A DNA stretch of 64,000 nt from Coriaria nepalensis (lineage: Eukaryota; Streptophyta; Magnoliopsida; Cucurbitales; Coriariaceae). The notes below the pieces were generated by a model. That model was not told where the DNA came from and did not search any database. It was given only the letters and a program-made list of their open reading frames with translations. Position numbers and translations under genes: made by a program. Where the stretch lies: contig CP114498.1 in NCBI GenBank assembly GCA_027186245.1, forward strand, positions 1,867,501 to 1,931,500, given 5' to 3'. Positions 1 through 10,850 of this stretch are shown one piece after another (positions within the stretch are counted from its first letter, which is position 1; each line of letters opens with the position of its first letter).

Positions 1-2700
1 TTTTCTATAGGGAAGAGAGATGTTATTGTAATGCAAGGTGTCTGGCATTTTGTATTTGTAAGAGGGAGAAAGGGCTTCTGGGTTGCTGCCACTTGGAGGA
101 AGCTCCTGCATCCTCTCTTTTTCTTTTTTTTGGGTCAATCTTCCTGCTTCCTGCCAAATTTTATATTCACCATGCATCAACATTCAACATATATCCGTAA
201 TTGTATAATACAAGATTACAAGCCTCCTCGAGCATTTTGCTCTATAAGTTTGACTTGTTTTTACAATTTTGAAATTTCTTGCAATCAATTATTGATATTT
301 ATCTGTTTCATAAAAGTATTGGGTCAACTGATCCAATCATGTCTTGTAATATCAAATTATTTTATAGAAAAGGGTCATTGTCAATACAATCTGGCTGGTT
401 TTTTTTATTGCCAGGAAGGAAGTAAGAAAGAATCTTTCAGACGGAGTGACTTGAATAAGTTCAACCATAAAGATCCAAAATATTGAAATTCACAATGCAT
501 TTCTTTTTAACTTGCTTGTTCTTCCAGATGGTCAATTGGGTTCTCTCAGAAATTCACAATATCAACTTATGATCGATTGGTACGTTTAATTGTATTTGTT
601 AAATTTAGTATTGAAATAAATCAATATACTGTAAACACTCCATCCAAAATATACTCGTAAGGTTTTTTACACTTTGACCAAGTCAATTGCAATATGTCCA
701 ACGGTCAATTAAGTTACCATGTTGAGGGATATGTCCCATTTCTGAGCCATTTCTTGGATTGAGTATCATGTACGACTCTAAATTTTGCTATAACGTTATG
801 ATGAAGCTGATAGTTGTCACTTGTCTTATGGAATATTAGCTCTAGACTCTAGCTGAGCATCATTGAAGCTTTTCTGCTGCATCGAAGATGTTACATCTAT
901 TCACTTGGAATGGCATCTATGTTTTGTATGTGACGATTCCCTGCAATTATTCCCCCACTAATCTTTTATCTTATGTGTGAATAACTCATCGGCTTAGATC
1001 TCACTAATCATACATCACTCGAGTTTACTAGATGCACACTATAAAGAGTTATGGATGCATGCATCGACGAATTCTAGATATTCATGAAGTATCGGTTCTC
1101 AGCGGTAAAGATTATGCCACATCAGTACATGAGCGAAAGATATTGATATGACTTGATCTCAACGGTTAGAGTAGAGACTCGAGAAGGTAGCTGGAATGTC
1201 TTTCGACGCCTATCTATGTTTAAACAACCATTACTTCTATATCCCCATAACGAAGCCCATCGCAAAACACACTTACAAGTAAACAAACATTCACTAGAGG
1301 ATCTCAACAAGTAACGTTGAAACGTGCAAAAAACAAAAAACAGCGGGCGGAAGGTGGGGGGGGGGGGGGGGGGGGAAGGAAGGAACATGACACGAGTCAA
1401 GAAACAGTAAGCCACACTACTACTAGACTTCTAATAGAAGTATACTCTAACCTGAGAAAGTGATACTCCAACCTGAGAAAGTGATGGGACGACAATGCAT
1501 GAAGCAAAAAAGTAAAAAATCAAAAATCAAATCCAATCAATCTTTGGGCCGGCCCATACAAATCATTGCTCCATGCTTCTCACAAACAAGAACATATTGC
1601 AAGACTATTCACATTTCGATCTTTCATTTTCACATGATCTGTTACCTACACTTCAAAAGAACACACAAAAAAAAGAAACCACTTTCCTCTCTTGGAACTG
1701 TGTTTTCAGGACAACGACCTGCATTTTAGAACAAGTGGGTTCATGAAAGACCCCATTACCATTACCATTACCATCTCTAGCTCCCCTTTCCTTCCTTTTG
1801 AAGTGACAATCATTCATACCCTCGTGCCAATTCATAATACGCACACATAGAAAAAGCAAAAATTTGACTTTCATTTTTCTCACACAAGTTGGAGCACAAA
1901 TATTAGACATGATTTGCTTCTAGATCTTATCTTAAGCCTAGTATTATCATTACTAAGTGTTTTTAAGTCGTCGGTTCGTATAGACCGGCACTAGATGCGA
2001 ATTTGATCAAATAATACAAAGTCACCTCTATACATAAGAACCTATTTTGTTTTTGTTTTTTTTGGTTTTTTTTTAGAGAAAAAGACACGTCAAAATAAAA
2101 CAATCATACTAGGGTTTTCATGGTGAAGTATTTGTTATATAAACTTATAATATAGGTTGATGGTCAAGTACAAAGATGTTTCACCAAAAGCGTACAATGT
2201 CATATCTATGTAATGGGAAACAGGGTAGGGATGATGAAAGAGGAGGAGGATAAACACTATTTTGGCTCCATTATGTAACGTAAGATTCCTAAACAATCCT
2301 TTTCACTCACCTCCATGGACCCACCAAGGTCAATAAAATCCAGCCCTTTATCCCTTCTAATGGAGGGTTTACTTCTTTTTTTTTTCTTCATACATATTGA
2401 TCCAACAATGGTTGGTTTCTCTTCCTAACTTACCAACACCGTATAATGCTGACCATGTTCTATGATCCAACATCAAAGTAAATATTTGACTACAAAGAAC
2501 TTGATCACTTCCCTCCTTATGTAGCATTAGCAATGTAAACAAGACAACAAGAAAATCACAATTACTCCTCCAAAGCAGCTGCCTATTTTCAACACATGCA
2601 ATGAAAACTGGCCCATGCACTAGTAACTCAACATTTATACATATGTACAATAATATATATATATATATATATAGTCTTAGAGAGACATCCTTTCAAGAGG
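1..2700. other. Intergenic DNA upstream of LBD21-like gene
   Basis: I see no convincing gene here. Open frames at 31-486 and 1122-1910 are low-complexity and match no family I recognise. The stretch contains an uninterrupted run of 20 G at 1356-1375, a short CCATTA-type hexamer repeat near 1752-1773 and a TA repeat at about 2652-2672, close to where the LBD promoter should lie. The first few hundred bases could be untranslated sequence of a gene that lies off the window. Confidence 0.5.
1356..1375 (+). repeat. G20 homopolymer tract
   Basis: Twenty consecutive G residues follow a purine-rich stretch. Long G runs are rare in AT-rich plant DNA. The tract could form a G-quadruplex, or its length could be an assembly or sequencing artefact. 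Confidence 0.9.
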
Positions 2701-2711
2701 AAAGCAGACAT

Positions 2712-2723
2712 ATGAAGCAATGA
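2712..2723 (+). promoter_or_regulatory. Minimal uORF overlapping the LBD start codon
   Basis: An ATG eight bases before the main start opens a three-codon frame (M-K-Q-stop). Its TGA overlaps the main ATG as ATGA, at 2720-2723. If this ATG lies in the 5' leader, ribosomes would have to terminate and restart in place or scan past it. This is seen directly in the sequence; an effect on translation is inference. Confidence 0.55.
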
Positions 2724-3232
2724 GGGGAGGGCATGAGCCGCGTGCAAACTCGTCTTGCTCAGCTTGCAAGCTGTTGAAGAGACGGTGCAGCCCAACGTGT
2801 ATATTTGCTCCATATTTCCGGTCGGATGATGATCCGGGCAGATTCGCCAAAGTGCATAAGGTGTTTGGGGCGAGCAACGTGAGCAAGATCTTAACCGAAG
2901 TGCCGGAAGATCAAAGGGAGGATACAGCCAATTCTTTGGTGTACGAGGCCGAGGCACGGCTTAAGGACCCAGTTTATGGTTGCATTGGAGCCATAGCTTT
3001 CCTCCAGGGGAAAATGGTCGAGCTTCAGAATGATCTCGAAATCGCTAGGTCCCGCCTCGCAGTCTATGCAGCTAATTCTTCTTCTTCTTCTCCATATGGT
3101 GAGGCGGTCGTGCCTTTTTCCCATCTTCCTGGCTGTACTACTGGATTGAATGAGAATGTTGTTTGTCAGAATTCATCAGAGCTAAATCAACAGGAGCATA
3201 TGAATTGTTTTGGAAATTTTCCTTCTATATAG
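2720..3232 (+). CDS. LBD21: LOB-domain transcription factor, LBD21-like
   Basis: A 170-residue plant-specific nuclear transcription factor of the lateral organ boundaries family, which controls organ boundaries and lateral organ growth. The zinc-finger-like C block is complete: Cys13, Cys16, Cys23 and Cys27 in the CX2CX6CX3C spacing. It is followed by the GAS block (around residues 38-87, with FGASNVSK and DPVYGC), then a leucine-zipper-like coiled coil (LQGKMVELQNDL, about residues 94-112) that marks class I members. The C-terminal tail is Ser/Asn-rich and variable. The N-terminus beginning MRGGHEPR and the ACKLLKRRC core resemble Arabidopsis LBD21 as I recall it; that subgroup assignment is from memory. 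One uninterrupted reading frame is seen. The start is the first ATG in frame with the C block. It is preceded by a TA repeat and a three-codon uORF. Confidence 0.93.
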   Translation: MRGGHEPRANSSCSACKLLKRRCSPTCIFAPYFRSDDDPGRFAKVHKVFGASNVSKILTEVPEDQREDTANSLVYEAEARLKDPVYGCIGAIAFLQGKMVELQNDLEIARSRLAVYAANSSSSSPYGEAVVPFSHLPGCTTGLNENVVCQNSSELNQQEHMNCFGNFPSI

Positions 3233-3432
3233 AATCTTGGCCTTGATTTCTGTAGGATGTAAGAACTTCGAGAATTGAAGTTTGAATTCCATTTTGGAAT
3301 CATAAGTCAGTTTAAGGTTCAATGCATCTAAATAAAAGCACTATTACAGATCAGATTGGTTTTGATCGTTTGGACCAAGTGATCTTACTTAACAAAGAAT
3401 AAAACATCATAAAAAACAGGATTAAGGAATTT

Positions 3433-3730
3433 TTAATTATGTTTTTTTGTTTGTTTATTACATTTGTTTTGTAATAATCCTTCAATTTTATCACCCATCA
3501 CTAGACCCCTTATATCCATTTCTTCCAACATCAACTTGGCCTCGTCAAACCTCTTCAGCTTAATGAAACGATTAGCCAACCGCCAAAGCTTTCTGTATAG
3601 ATCCACGTGTCCCTCTCGGATCGAGAGTAGCACACAACAAACTCCACAGCCAGGTCGTACTATCCAAACCCCAACAGCTGTTTAAGAAGGTGAACTGGGA
3701 ATTCTGTTCAATGTTCATATTACGGGTCGA
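3433..3730 (-). pseudogene. Fragment resembling the C-terminus of a PPR protein
   Basis: Read on the minus strand, 3633-3433 encodes a helical segment (LWRLANRFIKLKRFDEAKLMLEEMD) typical of pentatricopeptide repeats, which bind organelle RNA in plants. The matching upstream helix (YDLAVEF) is in a different frame around 3640-3690, so at least one frameshift separates them. No longer gene surrounds it. I read it as a truncated, frameshifted remnant, lying tail-to-tail with the LBD gene. A chance open frame is possible. Confidence 0.4.
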
Positions 3731-5116
3731 TGATAGGTTTATTTTGATTGGGCCCATTCGGGTTTTAGGACGAAAGTCTAGCCCATTAAAAGTGGTACCC
3801 ATGGTCGATGATTTGGAACAATTTGGACCATGGGCCTAACAAGTCACTTACCGAAATTAGAGCATTTTATGGGGATGAATATCGTTTTGCCAATTCAGGA
3901 ACCATCTTATTAGACGTTATTAATATTTCCTTTTTCGATATCTAGAACACTATCAAGCTATCTTTTAATTATAGTAGATGGTGTTTAAAGTGTTGCCTCT
4001 TCTTTTCCTGAAAACACTATTCGTAAACGTAGATTATTGATGATAGAGGAGTGCCGTAAACGTAAATTATCAAAAATGTAAATATATAATATAATATAAT
4101 ATAATATATATATTATATATATATAAAGAAATGAAATATGATTGTTCTTATATTTCGAATTAAATCTTATTTTATAAGAAAAATGACATATCCATGCAAA
4201 TCTTGAGAGTAATAAATCTACGTCACAGAAAATAAAAGTATAAAAAGGCGAGATTTTGGTCCACGTCGTGTTCTTATTACAGGAAAGTCAATTAATGAAT
4301 TACACTATGTAGCTAGCTGTGTTTAACTTGCCGTGATTTGTCTAGAGTAGGGAGGTGGTATGGTCGGCAGATGAACAAGGGGTTGTAGTCCTATGGCTCT
4401 TGTTATGTCTAGACCTCAATCAAGCTTATGAATGAGCGATTCACCCTGCTTTTTCCACAAATCATAGCATAAAGAGAGCAGTGATGTAAAAGAGAGAATA
4501 ATGTTTATATACAGTATCTCTTAATGTTGTTCATCATATCCAGTCATGTGAGTCATGCCACTATAAGGACTTAACAGCAAAAAAGAAGACACATTTTTCA
4601 TTTCGTTCCATCTATTTTACAGCTACATTACATGACTATGATGATGTTAATGATTGAGATCTTTTTGGATGATTCGTCGGTTGATTGAAATATGAGTGAG
4701 TAAGAGATATTGTCCAACCTTACATAATATATGCTATTAAGATGAATATAATTATATAAATACAATCTATTTAAAATAATATATGATTTGACATGAGTAA
4801 AAATAGAAAAAGAAGTGTTTATTTCAATTACCAAACCCAAGTAATCAATGAGCTATTAAATGGACTACCCTTCATTAACACCTTGCGAGATTGATTGATT
4901 CAAATTAAAAAAGATTAACACCTGATCAAGATCTCCATAATCTCTAATTGCCTCCGCTTAATAATTCACTCCAATTCCTGTAATTACAAAGTGATATATG
5001 TATAATCTAGAGTCGAATATCCAAAAGTGTGAATATATATTACATTTATATTAATTATGAATAATAATAATAATAATAATGGTATGGGGTTCTTTAATGT
5101 GACTTCTTGTCACAAT

Positions 5117-5179
5117 TCGATCTGATGGGCTCCACTGCCCCTACGAAAATCACCGTTCGATCTGATGGGCTCCACTGCC
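5117..5179 (+). repeat. 39-bp-period tandem duplication
   Basis: The sequence TTCGATCTGATGGGCTCCAC followed by TGCC occurs at 5117-5140 and again at 5156-5179, a period of 39 bases. It sits immediately before the ATT microsatellite. Confidence 0.85.
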
Positions 5180-5205
5180 ACTTGCTAATTTTGATGCCAA
5201 CCTTT

Positions 5206-5207
<2 letters not shown>

Positions 5208-5300
<93 letters not shown>
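5208..5300 (+). repeat. (ATT)31 microsatellite
   Basis: A perfect trinucleotide repeat of about 93 bases. It is uninterrupted and likely to be highly polymorphic. Confidence 0.95.
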
Positions 5301-6824
5301 TTACCCCTCACTAACAATGGAGGTTGCGTAGTGCTTGCCCCCTCCACTAATTGAATTACAAATCATCTTCTATTCCAATACATTCCTACAACCTAGGGCT
5401 CCTCGCCTTAGCTTCCTAGTGATTGATATATAGATCCGACAACATGCGTATAATATGGTTTGATTGAACATTAATATTGTTAATTAATTTAAAAGTACGT
5501 GATTATAGCCTCTTTGCTTAAGATAGTAAGATCATTCCAAATACAACACAAATATCTACTAGATTCACTTTTGAAAATGCTAAATTTGAACTAATAAGTA
5601 AATGTTATCATCTATGTTCTATGTTCTACATATAAAGTAGACTTTTATCACATTTGGATCCGAGTTATGGCTCAAAACTATATATATATATATATATAAT
5701 AAAATAAAAATTATAACCTAATCTCTCGAAATTCTAATTAGACCCCACTAAATATAATCAGAATATTATTATTTTACATTCGTGTCTGCCCAAATATTCT
5801 AGTTTCAAAGCTATATAATAGACATAGTCGAGAAGTCTAAGGAACTATTTTATATTCAATATATTATATCTTAACCTAATGGGGGTGAAGAGTTAATCTA
5901 AATAGTTCCGTATAGCTAGCTAGCTAAGCTAACCAACCCTAGACCTATAAATTAAGTATTAATATGATAATTAGAACTAATTATACACAAACCCACACGT
6001 CTAAATTTTGTACGTTACTAATTTTCCCCAAGATGTGCATGCATCGATCTATTGGTCCAAGTTTCTCATTCAAATAATGGAAGTTCTAGCAACAAGGGTG
6101 GGTGGCTAGGAAACAATAACATAAATACAATGAAGGTAATATTAGAGTGGTTACATTAGGAATCTAAATACAAGAAGATCTGGATACTAGTTGTTTATCC
6201 CAACCAAAACCTTGTTTTTATATCATTCACATGCTCCTATATATCTCATTATGAAGGTGGATCTTGCATGTTCCCTGCCCTCTTGGTCATCTTCATCATT
6301 CACAATACTAGCTAATTATTATCACCTCTCTTCTCAATCCTGTTATTAAAAAAAAAAAAACCCAGTTCCTGCTGCGAAATGTGTAGAAAGAACAACCTGA
6401 AGTACTAGACTGGTAGGCACACATTAAAATACAAAGATCAAATAATTAAATAAATAAATAAGGAAGGTAAATAGTAGTATAGTACTATATAGTTGGACAA
6501 GGAGATCAGAAAGAGATTATCGCTATCATCTATCCGCCGAACCAAACAGAAAGTGAAAGCCAAAGCTGTTTGATTTTTTTGGGTTTTAATATTCTATTGT
6601 CCGTAAAGCGATGCCAGGAGAATCTTGGCACATATATCTCACTGCTCGACCCATAAAAAATAACACCTGCCCCTCTCTCTCTCTCTATCTCTCCTTGTAA
6701 TAATCAACCATCTTCTTCGTTCTCTGATAATGTTTACTCTGGTCTAAAATGGAGTATCCTCCATCAACCTAGTCCATATACTTATCCTTAATCACTAAGC
6801 TCCTCTAATCTTACTTTGAGCATC

Positions 6825-8141
6825 ATGGGAACCTTTGTGTGTGTGAAAGATTCCTGTTTGGTCGCACCCTCTGAGCCAACCCCATTTTGCGTACTCGCAC
6901 TCTCCGCCGTCGATTCCCAGCTCTTTCTGCGGTTTACGATTGAGTATCTATTGCTTTACAAGCAGAGTTCCGGTCTAGACCGGGCTGCCATATGTGGTCG
7001 TGTTAAGTCCGCTTTATCCGACGCACTGGTCGCTTACTATCCGCTTGCGGGCCGGGTCAGATCCGATCCCAATGGTTCGGGCCACCTTGAAGTGGTTTGT
7101 GAAGCCCAGGGTGCGTTGTTCGTTGAGGCCATCTCGGATTACACAGTGGCGGAATTCGAGACTGCGCCGCGGCTCGTCAAACAGTGGAGGAAGCTGTTAT
7201 TGTCTAACGTGGCGGATGTTCTCGAGGGCTCCCCACCACTTGTAGTCCAGCTGACGTGGCTAAGAGAGGAATCACAGCTGGCAGTTGGGATTGGATTCAA
7301 CCACTGTATTTGCGACGGGATCGGAAGCACCGAGTTTCTCAAATCGTTCGCTGAGCTGGCAACCGAAAATTCCGAGCTGTCAGAAGTGAAACAGAGACCG
7401 GTGTGGGCCCGACATCTTCTCAACCCCAAACCCACAAAGGCTGACAACTCGCTGACGGAGCTGCCCGAGTTCAACCGGGTTCCGAACCTTTGTGGGTTCA
7501 TGGCCCGGTTTTCCGAACCGCTTGTTCCCACCTCAATCACTTTCGACAGAATGAGTCTCACCCAGCTCACGAGTCTGGCTCAGCCGTCGTGTCGACCCAA
7601 TGATCTATCATCATCCTACACGTCGTTTGAGGTTCTCTCGGCACATATATGGCGGAGTTGGGCACGAGCACTAAATTTACCAAAAAAACAAATCCTAAAG
7701 CTTCTGTTTAGCGTAAACATACGGAAAAGGGTCGACCCGAATCTTCCCGATGGGTACTACGGCAACGCATTTGTACTGGGGTGCGCACAAAGCAGCGTCA
7801 AGGACATAGTTGAAAAAGGTTTAGGCCACGTGGCCGGGTTGATAAAGAGAGCGAAAGAGAGAGTCGATGACGAGCACGTGAGAGCGGTGATCGAATCAGT
7901 GAGTCGATCGAGAGTGAGTCCGGACTCAGTCGGGGTGCTGATTCTGTCTCAGTGGTCAAGGCTCGGTTTGGAAAGGATTGACTTTGGATTGGGGAGACCC
8001 ATCCATGTGGGACCCATATGCTGCGACAGGTACTGCCTGTTGTTACCAGTGTACGATACCGACGCCGTGAAGGTGATGCTGGCCGTACCAGATAGTTCCG
8101 CTGACACTTATCGGTCTCTGATCACGGAACCAAACACATGA
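6825..8141 (+). CDS. BAHD acyl-CoA-dependent acyltransferase
   Basis: A soluble cytosolic enzyme that moves an acyl group from acyl-CoA to an alcohol or amine. The single-exon frame gives 438 residues, the usual BAHD length. The catalytic HXXXD motif is HCICD at residues 160-164, and the structural motif near the C-terminus is DFGLG at 386-390 in place of the common DFGWG. Other family blocks are the YYPLAGRV segment near residue 71 and SFEVLSAHIWRSWARAL in the second domain. The start is the ATG at 6825; nine bases upstream the frame opens only with a TTG. The ordered blocks resemble a small group of uncharacterised Arabidopsis BAHD proteins (At3g62160/At2g40230 as I remember them), so I do not assign a substrate. 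Homologues are often labelled omega-hydroxyacid feruloyl transferase, which the sequence alone cannot confirm. Confidence 0.93.
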   Translation: MGTFVCVKDSCLVAPSEPTPFCVLALSAVDSQLFLRFTIEYLLLYKQSSGLDRAAICGRVKSALSDALVAYYPLAGRVRSDPNGSGHLEVVCEAQGALFVEAISDYTVAEFETAPRLVKQWRKLLLSNVADVLEGSPPLVVQLTWLREESQLAVGIGFNHCICDGIGSTEFLKSFAELATENSELSEVKQRPVWARHLLNPKPTKADNSLTELPEFNRVPNLCGFMARFSEPLVPTSITFDRMSLTQLTSLAQPSCRPNDLSSSYTSFEVLSAHIWRSWARALNLPKKQILKLLFSVNIRKRVDPNLPDGYYGNAFVLGCAQSSVKDIVEKGLGHVAGLIKRAKERVDDEHVRAVIESVSRSRVSPDSVGVLILSQWSRLGLERIDFGLGRPIHVGPICCDRYCLLLPVYDTDAVKVMLAVPDSSADTYRSLITEPNT

Positions 8142-9845
8142 AAACGTAGGGGGAATTATTAATTCCAGCTCATCCAAGCGTTGACTTGTCTCATAATTAA
8201 GTTTGAAATTTACAACATTTTTTTTTAATTAGAAAAATATAAATTTGTATGTTACTTAATTTTGGTATTTTAATACCAGTTAAACGAATAAACGATATGG
8301 ACCATATGGTACCAATTAAGTACCTCACAGCATCATTTTCTTAATAATAATATATATATATATATATATATGATGATGTGCACGGTCAGATTCCAATATT
8401 TGTACAAGTAGGTGTTCCAGGTGGATGGATTCTAACAGGAACTTGCTTATTGTCTACATTGGTTTTACTTTTACCCTTTTGTTTGTCGGATCTTCTAACT
8501 ATTGGACAAGCTAATTATGATCGACGATTCCCTCTTTTCCATCTCATTTTATTGCTTATTTTATAAGGATGGTTTAGTTACCAGATGAACCCTATGTGAC
8601 ACACATGTTTGGGTTTTGGTAACAGCGAGGCACTCGGGTGATTTGGATTTAAGCGTGTTTGTACCTCTTTTGCTAGTTGTAATGGAAGGGGGAGAAGTGA
8701 ACTTATAATTACAGCCAAAGTGAACTTATAATTACTTCCTATACTTTTAGGAGGAATATAATCTGATTTAAGTCAATCAATGTTTGCTAATCAAAGAATA
8801 ATTAATTGACACCTTATAATTTATAATAATACAAATGATTTCCTTATGTGTCAAGACACTTACATGTATCTTGTATGTTACTTTTTTAATCTATAGTCCA
8901 CCCTAAATATTCTTGTAGAACAGGTGTTGTTCAATGAATGAGGGAATCATGAATGATGAATGTAAGACTAAGTAATTGATCTTGTAACTTTACATCTATT
9001 TTTTGGAATCTGTATTGCTGAATTGAGAACCAGTAAGATTAGGTTTTCGGTTTAGATTGTTCTTACATATGTGACTGTGAGGGGGTCGGGATAATTAATA
9101 TTTATAGTAAAACTCCCATCTCATTTTGTAATCCAAACTCAATTCATGAATCTGTTCAAATTATGAGTTTGCCATGTGAAATTTGGGAAGTTTAAGTTAC
9201 TGTTCAATTATGTCATATGAACATGATCTGTAGTAGTGTTTATCTAGTTCATGTGTCGGGTACCGTCGATGTCTGTTTCTTACAACGTGTGGCTGAATCT
9301 TAACGATTATGCGGCTGGGAATTTCATCTTGCTTGCATGCAGTAACTAAGTAAATATAAGCCTGTTCATTCTAGATGCAAATAACATGTTTAGCTATCTG
9401 TATTTAATTGAAAATTATTTCATTGATTTTCATAGAAAGTGATAGAACATTAGTTACTCATTCCACTAACTTTCCATACATTTTTTTTCCATTCATTCTA
9501 TTCTTTCTCATTTCTCCGTTCAATACTAACCAAACATGCCGTGGAATCGCATACGGGTAAAAAGTGTAACCATGTGCTAAAGATGGAAGGATGGTTTCTA
9601 CATTTGACAATCGGATAAAAAGGGGGCCACATTCAAGTATTTAATTCTTATCGATCCATATCCGGACAAATTAGTAATCTGTTAATTCTTTTTAGATATG
9701 TATTAGGAGATGTCATCCGAATATATGGTGCCACAAAATCATTGATTCTAACATATCATGTTGATTATTATTACATGTTCTAATGTCCCGATTCTTTGAC
9801 CCCAAAGAAAAAAATAATTATCATATTTAGATTCTCTAAAAATTA
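8142..9845. other. Intergenic DNA after the BAHD gene
   Basis: It begins with the probable 3' UTR and a TA repeat (8352-8371). A 62-codon hydrophobic open frame at 8378-8566 has two membrane-like segments. In-frame-looking sequence continues past its stop to about 8700, but I recognise no family. A possible short MITE lies at 9383-9541, with an end resembling CCAAACATGCC and an imperfect inverse at the other side. Nothing else can be supported. Confidence 0.45.
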
Positions 9846-10850
9846 GTAGTTTTTGAAAAAAATAGAATAAATCTCTAAAATTAAGAACAAATTATAATAA
9901 ATTTTTAAAATTTTTAAGTAGAAGACTTAATTTTAAATTTAAATTATAATAAATTCTAAATTCTGTTAAAAGTTTATGAAATAATCATGTGTATATCTCA
10001 TTATCATTCATAAATAATTAAAATTATAAATTTGACAAAATTTATAATTTTTATTAATAATTTTACCTATTTTAATTTAAATTTATTTTTTTAACATACT
10101 TTATTTATTTATTTTTATTTTTTCTCTATTTTTATTCTACCGACCACCACAATCCTCGTCTGCTACTACCACCATCTTTCTCTATTGCTGCTACTATAAA
10201 CTTTCGCTGCTGACATAAAAATATAAAACTTTTAATTATTTTCTCTCAAACTCTTAAATATCAAAATATTAAAATTTTAAATTTACATGTTGGTTGTCTA
10301 CTACTGCTATCACTAGGGGTTGGAGTTTTTCCTAGTACTGGCGAAAGCCTCGGTCCCGATACCAATTCTAGAAATCGGATTAATGGGGAATTAAAATTTT
10401 ATTACCAATTTTGTACTCATACTAATAATATAAATCGGAACCGGCACGGGAATCAGGATCAATTTTAATTATGGTCCTGGTTAACTATATATATTAGCGA
10501 TGGTTGTGGTTGGGAAGGTGGTGGTTGCGATGGCGAATAATGACGACGGCCGGTATGGTTGAAATGGAGAAGAAATTAAGAAAAAAAAAAGTAGGTTAAA
10601 CAAATTATATTTAAATTAAAAAATATAAAAATATAAATAAAAATTTTAAGCTTAATCAAATTTAAAATTTAAATAATTACTTAACGATCATGTGATATAT
10701 ATATAATAATTTTATCAATTTTTAACGGAATTTGAGTTCATTCTAATTTAAACTAAAAATTAAATATTCATTATAATTATTAAATTTTTTTAAAGTTATT
10801 ATAATTTGTATTAAATTTTATGAGTTTATTCTAATTTTTTCATAATTTTC
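9846..10850. mobile_element. Long-inverted-repeat (foldback) DNA element
   Basis: The left arm (about 9846-10200) and the reverse complement of the right arm (about 10495-10850) align along most of their length. Examples are GAATAAA, ACAAATTATAATAA and a CTGTTAAAAGTT/CCGTTAAAAATT block, and then the GC-richer stretches near 10140-10190 and 10500-10560 that are rich in CCACCAC and GGTGGTGG. The element is therefore a hairpin of about 350-bp arms around a 290-bp loop, with no coding capacity. This is the structure of non-autonomous foldback or Mutator-like MITEs. The tips are approximate and I found no clear target-site duplication. Confidence 0.65.

Larger units (their letters stand above)
3803..6815. 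other. Intergenic DNA between LBD and BAHD genes
   Basis: AT-rich sequence with no gene I can support. It contains TA-rich runs (4081-4131, 5681-5699), a near-perfect pair of 24-base direct repeats at 5117-5140 and 5156-5179, and a long ATT microsatellite. The poly-Leu and poly-Ile open frames over 5107-5347 are products of that microsatellite. Confidence 0.6.

Noticed and set aside
31..486. 151-codon open frame at the window start
   Set aside because: Phe-rich low-complexity sequence with no family resemblance.
1966..1995. Stem-loop resembling a tRNA T-arm
   Set aside because: The loop is too long and no other tRNA arms are present.
5107..5347. Open frames encoding poly-Leu and poly-Ile on both strands
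   Set aside because: They are translations of the ATT microsatellite with no conserved sequence on either side.
6816..6824. Earlier start for the BAHD frame
   Set aside because: The upstream codon is TTG; the ATG at 6825 gives the normal family N-terminus.
8378..8566. Chloroplast DNA insertion
   Set aside because: The peptide does not match any plastid protein I can recall, so I left it as unidentified.
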